From positions 62,001-126,000 of the forward strand of contig CAWDUP010000006.1 of assembly GCA_963805505.1 (NCBI GenBank): DNA of 64,000 nucleotides. Direction: 5' to 3'. This stretch comes from JANPBY01 sp963805505 (GTDB lineage: Bacteria > Actinomycetota > Actinomycetes > DATJPE01). The translations under genes were made by a program, and so were the position numbers. The notes below the pieces were generated by a model. The model made no database searches, was not told where the DNA came from, and worked only from the letters and a program-made list of their open reading frames with translations. Position 1 is the first letter of the stretch, and each line of letters opens with the position of its first letter. Shown one piece after another: positions 11,227-20,311 of the stretch.

Positions 11227-12759
11227 ATGACCAGCCCCGAGCGACCGCTGTGCCTCGTGACTGGAGCGACGGGCTATGTCGGCGGCCGGCTCGTGCCCGA
11301 GCTGCTCGCCGCTGGCTACCGCGTGCGTTGCCTGGTGCGCGGATCGCGTCGACTGCGCGACCACCCCTGGGCCGGAGACGTCGAGGTCGTCGAAGGTGAC
11401 GCCTCCGACCAAGCGGCACTCGACATCGCCATGCGCGACGTCTCCGTCGCCTACTACCTGATCCATGCACTCGGGGTGTCGTCGTTCGAGACCCGTGATC
11501 GCGAGACAGCCGAGGCGTTCGTCGCCGCTGCGGAGCGGGCTTCGATCGACCGACTCGTCTATCTGGGCGGACTGACTCCCAGCGATGCCGGGCTTTCACC
11601 GCACCTGCGTTCGCGGGCCGAGGTCGGCCAGCTGATGCTCGGCTCGGCTGTTCCGGCAGCCGTACTGCAGGCAGCGGTCATCATCGGGTCCGGATCGGCC
11701 TCCTTCGAGATGCTGCGCTACCTCACCGAGCGGCTGCCGGTCATGATCACTCCGCGGTGGGTGTCGAATCGGATCCAGCCCATCGCGATCCGCGACGTGC
11801 TCCGGTATCTGGTCGGGGTGGCCAGGCTCCCGTCGGACGTGGATCGCGCCTTCGACATCGGCGGCCCGGACGTCCTCAGCTATGCGGAGATGATGCAGGC
11901 CTACGCCACGGCCGCCGGACTTCCCCGACGCCGGATCATCCCCGTCCCCGTGTTCTCCCCGACGCTGTCCTCGCACTGGGTCGGCGTCGTCACACCGGTG
12001 CCTGGGTCGCTGGCGCGACCGCTGGTGGAGTCTCTGCGACACGAGGTCATCTGTACCGAGCACGACATCGCTCACTGGGTGCCGGACCCGCCCGAGGGGC
12101 TCCTGACGCTGGATGCTGCGCTGCGACTGGCCATTCGGCGCGTCGGAGACGGAGACGTGGCGACTCGATGGTCCTCAGCGGCCCTGCCGGGCGCACCCAG
12201 CGACCCGCTCCCCACAGACCCCGACTGGGCCGGTGGAAGCCTCTACGAGGACCGACGAGAACGCGTCGTCGACGCCGAGCCGGAGGACCTCTGGACGGTG
12301 ATCGAGAGCATCGGGGGCAAGAACGGCTGGTATTCCTTCCCGCTCGCCTGGAGCGTGCGCGGCTTGCTCGACCGCGCGGTCGGTGGGGTCGGGCTACGGC
12401 GCGGTCGACGGGATCCGGAGACTCTCTACGTCGGCGAGTCGCTCGACTTCTGGCGGGTCGAAGAACGCATCCCCGGTGAGCTTCTTCGGCTTCGCGCGGA
12501 GATGCGTCTTCCGGGTTTGGCGTGGCTCGACCTGGCGGTCAGCACGAACCCCACGACCTACGCCCAGCGCGCCCTGTTCCACCCACGCGGACTCGCCGGA
12601 CACCTCTACTGGTGGTCGGTCGCTCCGTTCCACGGCATCGTGTTCGGCTCGATGGCTCGCAACATCGCGCGGGCTGCCGAACAACGCACGCTCTCGCGCC
12701 GCGGTCAGCGGCCGGCAAGCCCGGTCGACGCGGAGACGGTCAGGACTTCGCCTTCATGA
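11227..12759 (+). CDS. NAD(P)-binding NmrA-like protein with DUF2867 domain
   Basis: A 510-residue two-domain protein. The N-terminal half is an atypical short-chain dehydrogenase: the dinucleotide loop TGATGYVGG near residue 14, a VVEGDASD strand, and a YYLIHALG segment. The C-terminal part, from about residue 330, is DUF2867, a START-like domain seen in the Rv0577/YbjT-like oxidoreductases. The catalytic Tyr-x-x-x-Lys is not evident, so it may bind the cofactor without classical dehydrogenase activity. Its end overlaps the convergent DUF1501 gene by 20 bases. Confidence 0.87.
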   Translation: MTSPERPLCLVTGATGYVGGRLVPELLAAGYRVRCLVRGSRRLRDHPWAGDVEVVEGDASDQAALDIAMRDVSVAYYLIHALGVSSFETRDRETAEAFVAAAERASIDRLVYLGGLTPSDAGLSPHLRSRAEVGQLMLGSAVPAAVLQAAVIIGSGSASFEMLRYLTERLPVMITPRWVSNRIQPIAIRDVLRYLVGVARLPSDVDRAFDIGGPDVLSYAEMMQAYATAAGLPRRRIIPVPVFSPTLSSHWVGVVTPVPGSLARPLVESLRHEVICTEHDIAHWVPDPPEGLLTLDAALRLAIRRVGDGDVATRWSSAALPGAPSDPLPTDPDWAGGSLYEDRRERVVDAEPEDLWTVIESIGGKNGWYSFPLAWSVRGLLDRAVGGVGLRRGRRDPETLYVGESLDFWRVEERIPGELLRLRAEMRLPGLAWLDLAVSTNPTTYAQRALFHPRGLAGHLYWWSVAPFHGIVFGSMARNIARAAEQRTLSRRGQRPASPVDAETVRTSPS

Positions 12760-14098
12760 TGTCGACATTCCCGACCAGTCCGGAGGAGCCGGGGAAGATC
12801 GAGTTCAGGTCAGCCGAGGACACGTTGCATCGCTTGGCCAAGATCTCCCGCAGGACGACGCGGTAGTCGGTCGTCACCGCCAGGTCGCCGTCCACGAGCG
12901 CGCCCTTGGCGAGGGTGGGCCAGGTCCCGTCGGACAGCTTCACCGCCCCACCCTTGACTCCGCCGCCGGCGTAGAGCACCGCCGTCCCGTAGCCGTGGTC
13001 GACCCCGAAGGAGTCGTTGTCCTCAGTACGGCGACCGAACTCGGTGAGCGTCACGACCGTCACGTCGTCCATGGCTGAGCCGAGGTCGGTCATGAAGGCA
13101 GCCAGCGCCTGCGTGAACTCCAACAGGTGGTCGGCATACCAGTAGTCGCCAGACGTCTGGCCGGCTGGCCGCACCGGACCGAGCCCTGAGTGCATGTCCC
13201 AGTCTCCGTAGTCGACGCAGGCCACCTGCACCCCGACCCCACCCTTGATCATCCGGGCGACGTCACGCAACGACCTGGCGAATCCGCTGTCGCTGTCATA
13301 GACCGCGCCGTTCGCCGGGGCGTAGTCGTCCACGACGCCGAGATCGGCCACGGCCTGGATCGCGTCGAGCGTGGTGTAGCTCGGCTGCTGCAGAGCGCTC
13401 GGGGAGCTGGCGTGCAGGCTGCGCAGCGCCGTGTCCCACTTGGCCCGGTCGCTCGCACTCGAGCCTCCGGACAGCCGGAAGGTGTCCAGCTCGCGCATGG
13501 CTAGCTCCGGGTTCGGCCCGAGCAGGCTCTCCGGAGGAAGGTTGCCGCCCAGCTGAACGGCCTGGAACGAGGAGCCGGTCAGACCGTTCACTCCGATGGT
13601 CCGGTCGAGCCACCCGCTGCGGGTCGAGGTGCCGGGGGCGGCGCGTTCCATCTCGGCCTGCGCCTCGAAGTGCGAACGATCCGCCGCCCACAACCCGCAG
13701 GCCTGCACGATCCCGAAGGTGCCTGCATTCCAGAACGGCATCAGCGGCGCGAACGACGGGTGAAGCCCGAACAGCGAATCCTTGGCCAGCAGGGTGTTCG
13801 TCGGGATGGGGATCCGCGATCGCAGGACCGGGTATTGCGGATCGCCGTACGGCACCGCCGCCGAGAGCCCGTCGAAGCCACCGCGCATCGACAACACGAT
13901 CAAGGTGTCACCGGTGTAGCCGGGGGCCGCCAGGGCGACCTGGGTTGAGAGCATCGGGGCAGCAACGCCGGCCGCACCGACGATTCCCGCGCTTCGCAGC
14001 AGCGCTCGCCGCGACAGGGTGCGCTGGTGCTCGGCGCAGCCGCAGGGGGCCGGCCTACTGGCGCTCGTCCCGCTTGGCCCGCTGGTCCGTGGAGTCAT
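12740..14098 (-). CDS. DUF1501 domain protein, Tat-exported
   Basis: A 452-residue secreted protein of the DUF1501 (sulfatase-like) family. The N-terminus carries a twin-arginine signal (SRRALLRSAGIVGAAG, residues about 30-45). The family core begins at LIVLSMRGGFDGL and includes DWDMHSGLG and VTLTEFGRR. The family resembles alkaline-phosphatase-fold hydrolases, but no substrate is known. It starts five bases after the stop of the DUF1800 gene. The two families are habitual partners, which supports a shared exported function. The open frame extends upstream, but the extra sequence lacks family similarity. Confidence 0.9.
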   Translation of the reverse strand: MTPRTSGPSGTSASRPAPCGCAEHQRTLSRRALLRSAGIVGAAGVAAPMLSTQVALAAPGYTGDTLIVLSMRGGFDGLSAAVPYGDPQYPVLRSRIPIPTNTLLAKDSLFGLHPSFAPLMPFWNAGTFGIVQACGLWAADRSHFEAQAEMERAAPGTSTRSGWLDRTIGVNGLTGSSFQAVQLGGNLPPESLLGPNPELAMRELDTFRLSGGSSASDRAKWDTALRSLHASSPSALQQPSYTTLDAIQAVADLGVVDDYAPANGAVYDSDSGFARSLRDVARMIKGGVGVQVACVDYGDWDMHSGLGPVRPAGQTSGDYWYADHLLEFTQALAAFMTDLGSAMDDVTVVTLTEFGRRTEDNDSFGVDHGYGTAVLYAGGGVKGGAVKLSDGTWPTLAKGALVDGDLAVTTDYRVVLREILAKRCNVSSADLNSIFPGSSGLVGNVDIMKAKS

Positions 14099-14103
14099 GA
14101 CTG

Positions 14104-15843
14104 TCACCGCAACGCGTGGTAGGGGCTGTCGAGGACGAGGGAGAGCAGGTCGCCGAACTGCCAGCGGACGATGGCGTCGTTCTCGCTGAGTGGCGACGAC
14201 GCGGTCTTGCCGAAGAACGTCAGGATCGCGTCTCGATGTACCGACTTCATCTTCTGCTGAAGGAGGCGCTCGGAGACTCGGTCCACGAGACCGCCGTAGG
14301 TTGCCGGCAGCTTGGCCGGGATGAGACCACGGCACAGAGGCAGATCCGCGGCCGCCCATCCCTTGACCTTGGGCTTGGCCGGCCAGGTAAACGCATTGTT
14401 CGTCGCACTCGGCCACCACCCGTTGACGTGCGAACGATGGTTGTTCCAACGCCCGAGCATCCCGCTCGCCGATTGCCAGTCCCTGGCCGTGTCCGGGTAG
14501 CCGTTGGGCTGCCCCCAGTTCAGCGGGGCATGGCCCAGGTCGCGGCTCTGGTAGTACACCGCGGCGAGGCCGTCGAAGTATCCGCCCTTGTTCGTGTACT
14601 TCGGGAAGTTCGGACGTTTGCTCGGCTTGACGTCGATCGCCCGTAGCCCGGCGATGAGGTCTTCGAACGGGCGGCGCACCTTGACTCCGGAGGAGTAGTG
14701 GAACTCTCGCGAGGTGAACAAGGAGCGCAATACCGGAACGATTGCGGTGTCGTTGGCCTGATAGACGTCGGCCAACCGAGAGACGAGTGACTGCGGTGGG
14801 TCGTCGGACACGAAGCGCTCACCGAGCTTGTAGGCGATCCGCTCGGCAGTCTTGCGGTGCCGAGCGAGGTAGTTGACGTAGCGCACGATCAGGTCGTAGC
14901 CCTCCCCCTTGTTGTGGGAGGCCCAGTCGAAGCCGAGGACCTTGCCGGCGGTGGTGGCGTGGATGGAGGCGTCGAAAACGAACTCCAGACGCGTCCACGG
15001 CGGGTTCGCCTCGTTGCGCCAGTCGTCGGGATTGCTCGGATTCCACAGGGTCAGCCCGGTGAGCAGCCGAGCGGCCGCGTAGATGTCTTGCTCCTCATAG
15101 CCGCCGTCGACGCCGACGCTGTGCAGCTCCAGCAGCTCGCGGGCATAGTTCTCGTTCGGCGCGTACTTGTTGGAGTCTCGCTGGTTGAGGTAGATGAGCA
15201 TCGCCGGGTGCTTGGCCGAGGCGAGCAGCATCTTGCGATATTTCCCGAACGTGTGCGGCCTGATGACATCGCGGTCGTAGCGGTGCCGGTTGTCCCACAC
15301 GTCGCCGTTCGGGCACGTGACGTTGAGATGGTTGGACCAGAAGTCCACCATCACCTCGAACAGCTGCCGTTTGCTCCACAGGGCGCGACCGATGTGGGAG
15401 TAGAGCAGATCCATCATCACGTCGTAGCTGAAGTTGTCGACCTGCAGGTTGTCGTCGCGGTCCTCGGAGTTCCACACCTTGCGGATCGACCACGTCAGCC
15501 GGGGAAAGTGCTCGAGCATCTTGTTGGCCGTGGTGTCCTTGATCGACTTCGGCGCGAGCTGCTCCTCCAGCCAGGCTCGGCTGCCCACATGTTTGGCGTG
15601 CGAGACGAGCGAGGGTGACAGGCCGTACGTCGCTCGCCGAAGCAGGTGAAGCGTGCTGTCACCGCCGAGGATCTTGGCTGCGACGGGGGTCACCGCCACG
15701 GAGCGCTGCGCTCCTGCCAGCTGGGCCACCGGGGACGTCGTGGTTGCAGCTGCCGTTGGGGCAAGAGCCGTCGAGGCCGCCATCGTGGCCGTACCGGCCG
15801 CAGCAGCCCCGAGCACGCTCCGGCGCGAGAGTTTCGCCGTCAC
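14104..15843 (-). CDS. DUF1800 domain protein, Tat-exported
   Basis: About 579 residues of the DUF1800 family. A Tat-type signal (LSRRSVLGAAAAGTATMAAS) sits at the very start if the GTG at 15843 is used. An ATG at 15915 would add 24 residues, but that ATG shares its bases with the glbO start on the other strand, so I prefer the GTG. Family hallmarks include LHLLRRATYGLSPS, FWSNHLNVTC and NENYARELLELHSVG. Function is unknown; with DUF1501 it forms a two-gene leftward operon whose products would be exported folded. Confidence 0.88.
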   Translation of the reverse strand: MTAKLSRRSVLGAAAAGTATMAASTALAPTAAATTTSPVAQLAGAQRSVAVTPVAAKILGGDSTLHLLRRATYGLSPSLVSHAKHVGSRAWLEEQLAPKSIKDTTANKMLEHFPRLTWSIRKVWNSEDRDDNLQVDNFSYDVMMDLLYSHIGRALWSKRQLFEVMVDFWSNHLNVTCPNGDVWDNRHRYDRDVIRPHTFGKYRKMLLASAKHPAMLIYLNQRDSNKYAPNENYARELLELHSVGVDGGYEEQDIYAAARLLTGLTLWNPSNPDDWRNEANPPWTRLEFVFDASIHATTAGKVLGFDWASHNKGEGYDLIVRYVNYLARHRKTAERIAYKLGERFVSDDPPQSLVSRLADVYQANDTAIVPVLRSLFTSREFHYSSGVKVRRPFEDLIAGLRAIDVKPSKRPNFPKYTNKGGYFDGLAAVYYQSRDLGHAPLNWGQPNGYPDTARDWQSASGMLGRWNNHRSHVNGWWPSATNNAFTWPAKPKVKGWAAADLPLCRGLIPAKLPATYGGLVDRVSERLLQQKMKSVHRDAILTFFGKTASSPLSENDAIVRWQFGDLLSLVLDSPYHALR

Positions 15844-15913
15844 CGCCTGTTCGTCGTCCCAGCAGGAGGCCCCTTCGATGCGCCGACCGGGTGAGCCTGG
15901 GAGAATTGGCGTC

Positions 15914-16372
15914 ATGGAGCCGAGCAGTCAGGCAGCCGCGTCCGTCGGCGAAGAGGTCGTACCCACGGCGTATGACTTGATGGGCGGCCATCCGACCTTC
16001 CAGCGCCTGGTGGCCCGCTTCTATGCGGGCGTCGCGGTCGACCCGATCCTGCGACCGCTCTACCCCGAGGAGGACCTGGGTCCCGCCGAAGAGCGTTTCC
16101 GGATGTTCCTCGAGCAGTACTGGGGTGGACCCACGACCTATTCCGACCAACGCGGGCACCCGCGGCTGCGGATGCGGCACGCACCGTTCCGGATCGGGAT
16201 CCGCGAACGTGATGCCTGGTTGGCCCGCATGCGAGTGGCCGTGGACGAGTCGGAGCTCGGGCCGGAGCTCGCTGCCACGCTGTGGGACTACTTCGAGCAC
16301 GCCGCGACGTTCATGATCAATGCGGACGAACCCTCCGAGGTAGGCCTGTCAGTCGCAGACGAGGAGCACTGA
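15914..16372 (+). CDS. glbO: Truncated hemoglobin, group II (GlbO type)
   Basis: A 152-residue group II truncated globin. It has the family start TAYDLMGGHPTFQRLV, RFYAGVAVDPILRPLYP, the EQYWGG turn and RMRHAPFRIG, which contains the proximal-side His (HAPF motif). GlbO proteins bind oxygen and nitric oxide and are linked to respiration under low oxygen. The ATG is preceded by GAGAAT seven bases upstream, a possible -10 of a leaderless message. The downstream glucosidase starts with a GTG one base after this gene's stop, so the two are transcribed together. Confidence 0.93.
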   Translation: MEPSSQAAASVGEEVVPTAYDLMGGHPTFQRLVARFYAGVAVDPILRPLYPEEDLGPAEERFRMFLEQYWGGPTTYSDQRGHPRLRMRHAPFRIGIRERDAWLARMRVAVDESELGPELAATLWDYFEHAATFMINADEPSEVGLSVADEEH

Positions 16373-17983
16373 GTGACCGAATGGTGGCGGGACGCGGTCG
16401 TCTACCAGATCTATGTGCGGTCGTTCGCCGACTCTGACGGCGACGGCGAGGGCGACCTGAAGGGAATCGCTTCCCGGCTTTCCTATCTAGCCGGTCTGGG
16501 CGTGGACGCGATCTGGCTCACCCCGTTCTATCCCTCGCCACTGGCTGACGGCGGCTACGACGTGGCCGACTACCGCGACGTCGATCCGCGGTTCGGCACT
16601 CTCGCGGACTTCGATGACTTGTTGTCCGAGGCGCACGGGCTCGGGCTCAAGGTGATCGTCGATATCGTGCCCAACCACTGCAGCGACCAGCACGCGTGGT
16701 TTCGAGCCGCTGTCGAGGCCGGTCCCGGCAGCCCAGAACGCGAACGCTTCCACTTCCGCCCGGTCGATCCCTCGTCGCCTGACACGCCGCCGAACGACTG
16801 GCCGGCCGCCTTCGGGGGGAGTGCTTGGGACCGCGTTCGCGAGTCCGACGGGGCCCTGGGCGAGTGGTATCTCCATCTGTTCACCCCCGAGCAGCCGGAC
16901 TTCAACTGGGATCACCCGGACGTGGTCGCCGAGTTCGAGGCCGTGCTCCGCTTCTGGCTCGACCGCGGTGTGGACGGTTTCCGGGTGGATGTCGCGCATG
17001 GGCTCGTCAAGGAGTCCGGCCTGCCTCCCCTCGGCGAGGACATGGGGCGCAGGCATCGTGAGAACAACCTCGACCCGGGCCTGGTCACCCCGATGTATGA
17101 CCAGCCGGAGGTTCATGAGATCTACCGGGGATGGCGTCGGATCCTCGACGAATATCCCGGCGACCGAATGATGGTCGGGGAGGTGTGGCTGGGCAACCCC
17201 TCCGCGTTAGGCAGGTATCTGCGCGCCGACGAGATGCACCAGGCGTTCAACTTCAGGTGGCTCTTCGCGCCCTGGGACGCCGCAGCCGTGCGGTCGGTCG
17301 TCGAAGTGTCGCTGGCCGAAGCCGAAGCGGTCGGAGCGCCAGCGACCTGGGTGCTCTCCAACCACGACGTCCACCGAGAGGTCACCCGCTACGGCGGCGG
17401 GCCACTCGGCCTGGCCCGGTCTCGCGCGATGGCCGTCTTCATGCACGCGCTGCCGGGGTCGGCGTACGTCTACCAGGGCGAGGAGCTCGGCCTGCCCGAG
17501 GTCCTCGATATCCCTGAGAACGCGCTTCAGGACCCCACCTGGGAACGCTCCGGTCACACCGTCCGGGGGCGCGACGGTTGTCGGGTGCCGATCCCGTGGG
17601 AGGGAACGACGCAGCCGTACGGCTTCGGGCCTGCCGGTTCCACTCCGTGGCTCCCGCAGCCGGCGACGTGGGCCGAGCTCTCGGTCGAGGCGGAGGATGA
17701 GGTCCCCGGATCGACCCTGCACCTCTTCCGAGACCTGCTGCGCTGCCGACGGGAGTTCCTGGGTGCGGAGACGGGCACGCTGGCCTGGATCTCCGGGCTG
17801 CCGCCCGAGGTCATCGGCTTCAGGCGAGGTGGACTGACCTGCCTGCTGAACCTCGCGGACGATCCGGTGCAGTTGCCACCTGAGCTGGCTGACGGTGCGC
17901 GAGTACTGATCACCAGCGACCCGAGCTATCCGGGCGGAGCAACGTTGAACGGGTCCACGGCAGCCTGGTTCACCGCTTCCTGA
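16373..17983 (+). CDS. GH13 alpha-glucosidase
   Basis: A 536-residue glycoside hydrolase family 13 enzyme of the alpha-glucosidase/oligo-1,6-glucosidase group (WWRDAVVYQIYVRSFADSDGDGEGD opening, split here by function: substrate pocket and calcium-like loop). Catalytic residues are visible: the nucleophile Asp in GFRVDVAHG, the Glu in MVGEVWLG and the Asp in LSNHDVHRE. It would release glucose from malto- or isomalto-oligosaccharides in the cytoplasm, linking to the malQ upstream. GTG start directly abuts glbO. No signal peptide is visible. Confidence 0.92.
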   Translation: MTEWWRDAVVYQIYVRSFADSDGDGEGDLKGIASRLSYLAGLGVDAIWLTPFYPSPLADGGYDVADYRDVDPRFGTLADFDDLLSEAHGLGLKVIVDIVPNHCSDQHAWFRAAVEAGPGSPERERFHFRPVDPSSPDTPPNDWPAAFGGSAWDRVRESDGALGEWYLHLFTPEQPDFNWDHPDVVAEFEAVLRFWLDRGVDGFRVDVAHGLVKESGLPPLGEDMGRRHRENNLDPGLVTPMYDQPEVHEIYRGWRRILDEYPGDRMMVGEVWLGNPSALGRYLRADEMHQAFNFRWLFAPWDAAAVRSVVEVSLAEAEAVGAPATWVLSNHDVHREVTRYGGGPLGLARSRAMAVFMHALPGSAYVYQGEELGLPEVLDIPENALQDPTWERSGHTVRGRDGCRVPIPWEGTTQPYGFGPAGSTPWLPQPATWAELSVEAEDEVPGSTLHLFRDLLRCRREFLGAETGTLAWISGLPPEVIGFRRGGLTCLLNLADDPVQLPPELADGARVLITSDPSYPGGATLNGSTAAWFTAS

Positions 17984-18037
17984 TCCTTCGCTGCGTCTCG
18001 GATCGGGATGCCGGCGGATTTCCCTGCCCTGGAAAGT

Positions 18038-18065
18038 GGCAACCTTTTGCCGAGCCCACCGCGTC
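18038..18065 (+). promoter_or_regulatory. Predicted ECF-type promoter of the sigma factor gene
   Basis: A -35-like GGCAACC at 18038-18044 and a -10-like CGTC at 18062-18065, separated by 17 bases. The AAC and CGTC elements are those commonly recognised by ECF sigma factors, so the sigma gene just downstream may transcribe itself. Prediction from sequence only. Confidence 0.45.
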
Positions 18066-18116
18066 AGCACCTACGAGGGCGCAATTCAGCGCCCACCGAT
18101 GACAGGGGTTCCAACC

Positions 18117-18617
18117 GTGGCCGATCGGTCAGACTTCGACGGATTCGTCGAAGCCAGGTCTCCCCGACTGCTGCGCACGGCATTCCTGCTGACGCGCAAC
18201 TGGGCGACCGCCGAGGACCTGCTGCAGACAGCGCTGACCAAGGCCTGGTTCGCGTGGGGCCGGATCGAGGCCGCGCCGGAGGCGTACGTGCGCCGGACGA
18301 TGGTGACGACGTACACGTCATGGCGTCGTCGTCGGTGGCACGGGGAGACGCCGACCCAGCGCATTCCTGACCGCCCCGGCCCAGAGGGGACCGCGTCCAT
18401 CGACGATCGAGCGGTGCTCGGTGAAGCCCTCGACGGGCTCCCTCCGCGACAGCGCGCCGCGATCGTCCTGCGCTACTTCGAGGACCTCAGCGAGGCCGAG
18501 ACCGCGGCCGCCATGGGCTGCTCGATCGGCACCGTGAAGAGCCAGACCAGCAAGGCCCTTGCCCGTTTGAGGGTCGACCCGACGTTGGTCGCCGACCCGG
18601 CGACCGGGTGGAGATGA
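18117..18617 (+). CDS. RNA polymerase ECF sigma factor, SigE family
   Basis: About 166 residues of an ECF sigma factor of the actinobacterial SigE family (TIGR02983 type). Region 2 spans FDGFVEARSPRLLRTAFLLTRN through DLLQTALTKAW, and region 4 spans LPPRQRAAIVLRYFEDLS to SIGTVKSQTSKAL, a helix-turn-helix. I choose the GTG at 18117, which has AGGGG eight bases upstream; ATG 18099 is the alternative. The predicted promoter at 18038-18065 excludes the upstream extension. The next gene, overlapping or adjacent, encodes a membrane-anchored protein that may act as its antagonist. Confidence 0.88.
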   Translation: MADRSDFDGFVEARSPRLLRTAFLLTRNWATAEDLLQTALTKAWFAWGRIEAAPEAYVRRTMVTTYTSWRRRRWHGETPTQRIPDRPGPEGTASIDDRAVLGEALDGLPPRQRAAIVLRYFEDLSEAETAAAMGCSIGTVKSQTSKALARLRVDPTLVADPATGWR

Positions 18618-18619
18618 CC

Positions 18620-19630
18620 ATGTTGACGACCGATGAGTTGAAGGCTCAGCTCAACCGTGACGCCGCTGAGATCCCGTCGAACGCGGCCCGGCTGGATCAG
18701 GTCCACGGACGAGTCACCAGACGCCGGCGTCAGCGAGCCCAGCTAACCGGGGCGCTGGCGGTTGTGGCGATCGGCGCCGCGGTCGTCGTGCTGCCGCACG
18801 TGCTGCCTGGTAGCTCCGACGAGAAGCCCACCATCCCGGCTGTCTCGCCGAGCGGCAGCACGCCCCTTGCGGACTACAGCCTCGGCGGGCATCTCATCGC
18901 GCAGACACAGGGTCGCGGGCCAGAAGGCCTCACGGTGATGTTCACGCCCTCCAACAAGAACCTGACGTTCGTCATCGATTGCTACCTGCCGGGGAGCCCC
19001 GCCAAGACGATGGTGGACATCAGCATCGACGGAAAGCCCGTCTCGTCGTCCAGTTGCGGTGAGGAACCGATCTTCTCCGGCGGCACGGCGTTCACACCGG
19101 AGGCCACCCCTGTGACACCAGGAACGCCGGCGGTTCTGCGGCTGACCTACCCCAAGGGTGCGTCTCCCCTGGCGCAGGCACGGATCGGCATCTACGAGGC
19201 CGTACCGCTGGCGGATTACCCGTTGCCTCCCGAGCCGACGCCCCTCCCCTCCATCGATCCGAGCGCGAATCTCGATCCACGCCTCCACTCCGACCCGTTG
19301 GCGCTCGTGAGTGCCGGCCCGCTGACCCGACTCACCCCGAACGCTTCGGTGGGTCCGAACGGATCCTGGTCCGACACCTTCCGCATCAGCAGGAACCTCA
19401 GCATCGAGGCGGCTACCGCCGCTCCCGGGACCCTGCGGTTCCTCGTGGATGGGCGCGAGATCGACTCGTGCGTCAGCTGGACCTATGGACAGTCCGTCTG
19501 CGGGCTCACGGAGACCCTCAAGGATCTCGGGATCAAGTCCGGGCAAAGCATCAAGGTCGAGATCCGAGCGGAGCGTTTCCCTGGTGACTCGTGGGCCGTC
19601 CTGCTCTCCGACGGCGGCCTCAATCCGTAA
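18620..19630 (+). CDS. Membrane-anchored extracytoplasmic protein, possible anti-sigma partner
   Basis: A 336-residue protein with a short cytoplasmic N-terminus rich in Arg (RVTRRRRQRAQ), one transmembrane span near residues 44-60 (ALAVVAIGAAVVVL) and a large outer domain with several beta-rich segments. This topology and the position right after the sigma gene suggest an anti-sigma role, but no zinc-binding HxxxCxxC motif is present, so this is only inference. ATG 18620 has GGTGGAG six bases upstream. Earlier in-frame starts overlap the sigma stop. Four cysteines lie in the outer part. Confidence 0.7.
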   Translation: MLTTDELKAQLNRDAAEIPSNAARLDQVHGRVTRRRRQRAQLTGALAVVAIGAAVVVLPHVLPGSSDEKPTIPAVSPSGSTPLADYSLGGHLIAQTQGRGPEGLTVMFTPSNKNLTFVIDCYLPGSPAKTMVDISIDGKPVSSSSCGEEPIFSGGTAFTPEATPVTPGTPAVLRLTYPKGASPLAQARIGIYEAVPLADYPLPPEPTPLPSIDPSANLDPRLHSDPLALVSAGPLTRLTPNASVGPNGSWSDTFRISRNLSIEAATAAPGTLRFLVDGREIDSCVSWTYGQSVCGLTETLKDLGIKSGQSIKVEIRAERFPGDSWAVLLSDGGLNP

Positions 19631-20311
19631 TCAGGAGAAGGCGCCGAGGACGTCGAGGGTGCCGAGCCCGCCAGCGGCCATGGAGCCGCGAAGGTCAGGG
19701 CGCACCAGCACGCTGCCACCAGGGCAGCCCAACCGGGACCACGAACCGCAGCGGAAGGAGCTCACCATGCCCTCCCGTGACAGCAGGCCGACCTGTCGAG
19801 CCGCGTGCGCGGCCCGAAGCGGCGCCGACCCCACGGCGGGCTCGTCCCAGAGCTGGTCGGCGATGGCCTCGAGTGCGGTGGGCGTACGGCCTTCGGCGGG
19901 CAGCGCGTCGACACGTCGCCGGAAGCCCTCGACGGCCACGCTCACCTGGTCGACGACCATGGAGGCCGGTACCTCCGCCTCCGGCTCCCAGCCCGACGAG
20001 GGCGGAAGCAGCGCGGCCCAGGCGGGTCCGACGACCGCCGCCGGGAGCTGGAGCGCGGTCTCACCCGTGCCTTCGGACACGTTGATCGTCTCGATCAGCC
20101 GTTGAGCCGAGACCGTCGAGTCGACCTCGCAAGGCATCAACAATGCGACCGGGCGCAAGGTCAGCACCCCGAACGGTGGGCCAGCCCAGACGCCGGCGAC
20201 CTGACCGCGGGCCTGAACCCGCACGGCGGCGCGGTCGTCCAGCGCGACGATCCGCTTGAGGTAGATGCTTAGGCCGGCCCGCTCGACCGGGCTGAGGTCG
20301 AGTCCGCTCAT
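19631..20311 (-). CDS. Hypothetical protein conserved next to a thioesterase
   Basis: A 226-residue protein without a recognised domain. It starts with LDLSPVERAGLSIYLKRIVALDDRAAVRVQ, contains a segment resembling a small beta domain (VWAGPPFGVLTLRPVALLM) and ends with hydrophobic beta-like strands. ATG 20311 overlaps the thioesterase stop as ATGA, so translation is coupled. The pair is probably one functional unit. It converges with the sigma operon, whose last gene ends one base away. Confidence 0.65.
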   Translation of the reverse strand: MSGLDLSPVERAGLSIYLKRIVALDDRAAVRVQARGQVAGVWAGPPFGVLTLRPVALLMPCEVDSTVSAQRLIETINVSEGTGETALQLPAAVVGPAWAALLPPSSGWEPEAEVPASMVVDQVSVAVEGFRRRVDALPAEGRTPTALEAIADQLWDEPAVGSAPLRAAHAARQVGLLSREGMVSSFRCGSWSRLGCPGGSVLVRPDLRGSMAAGGLGTLDVLGAFS

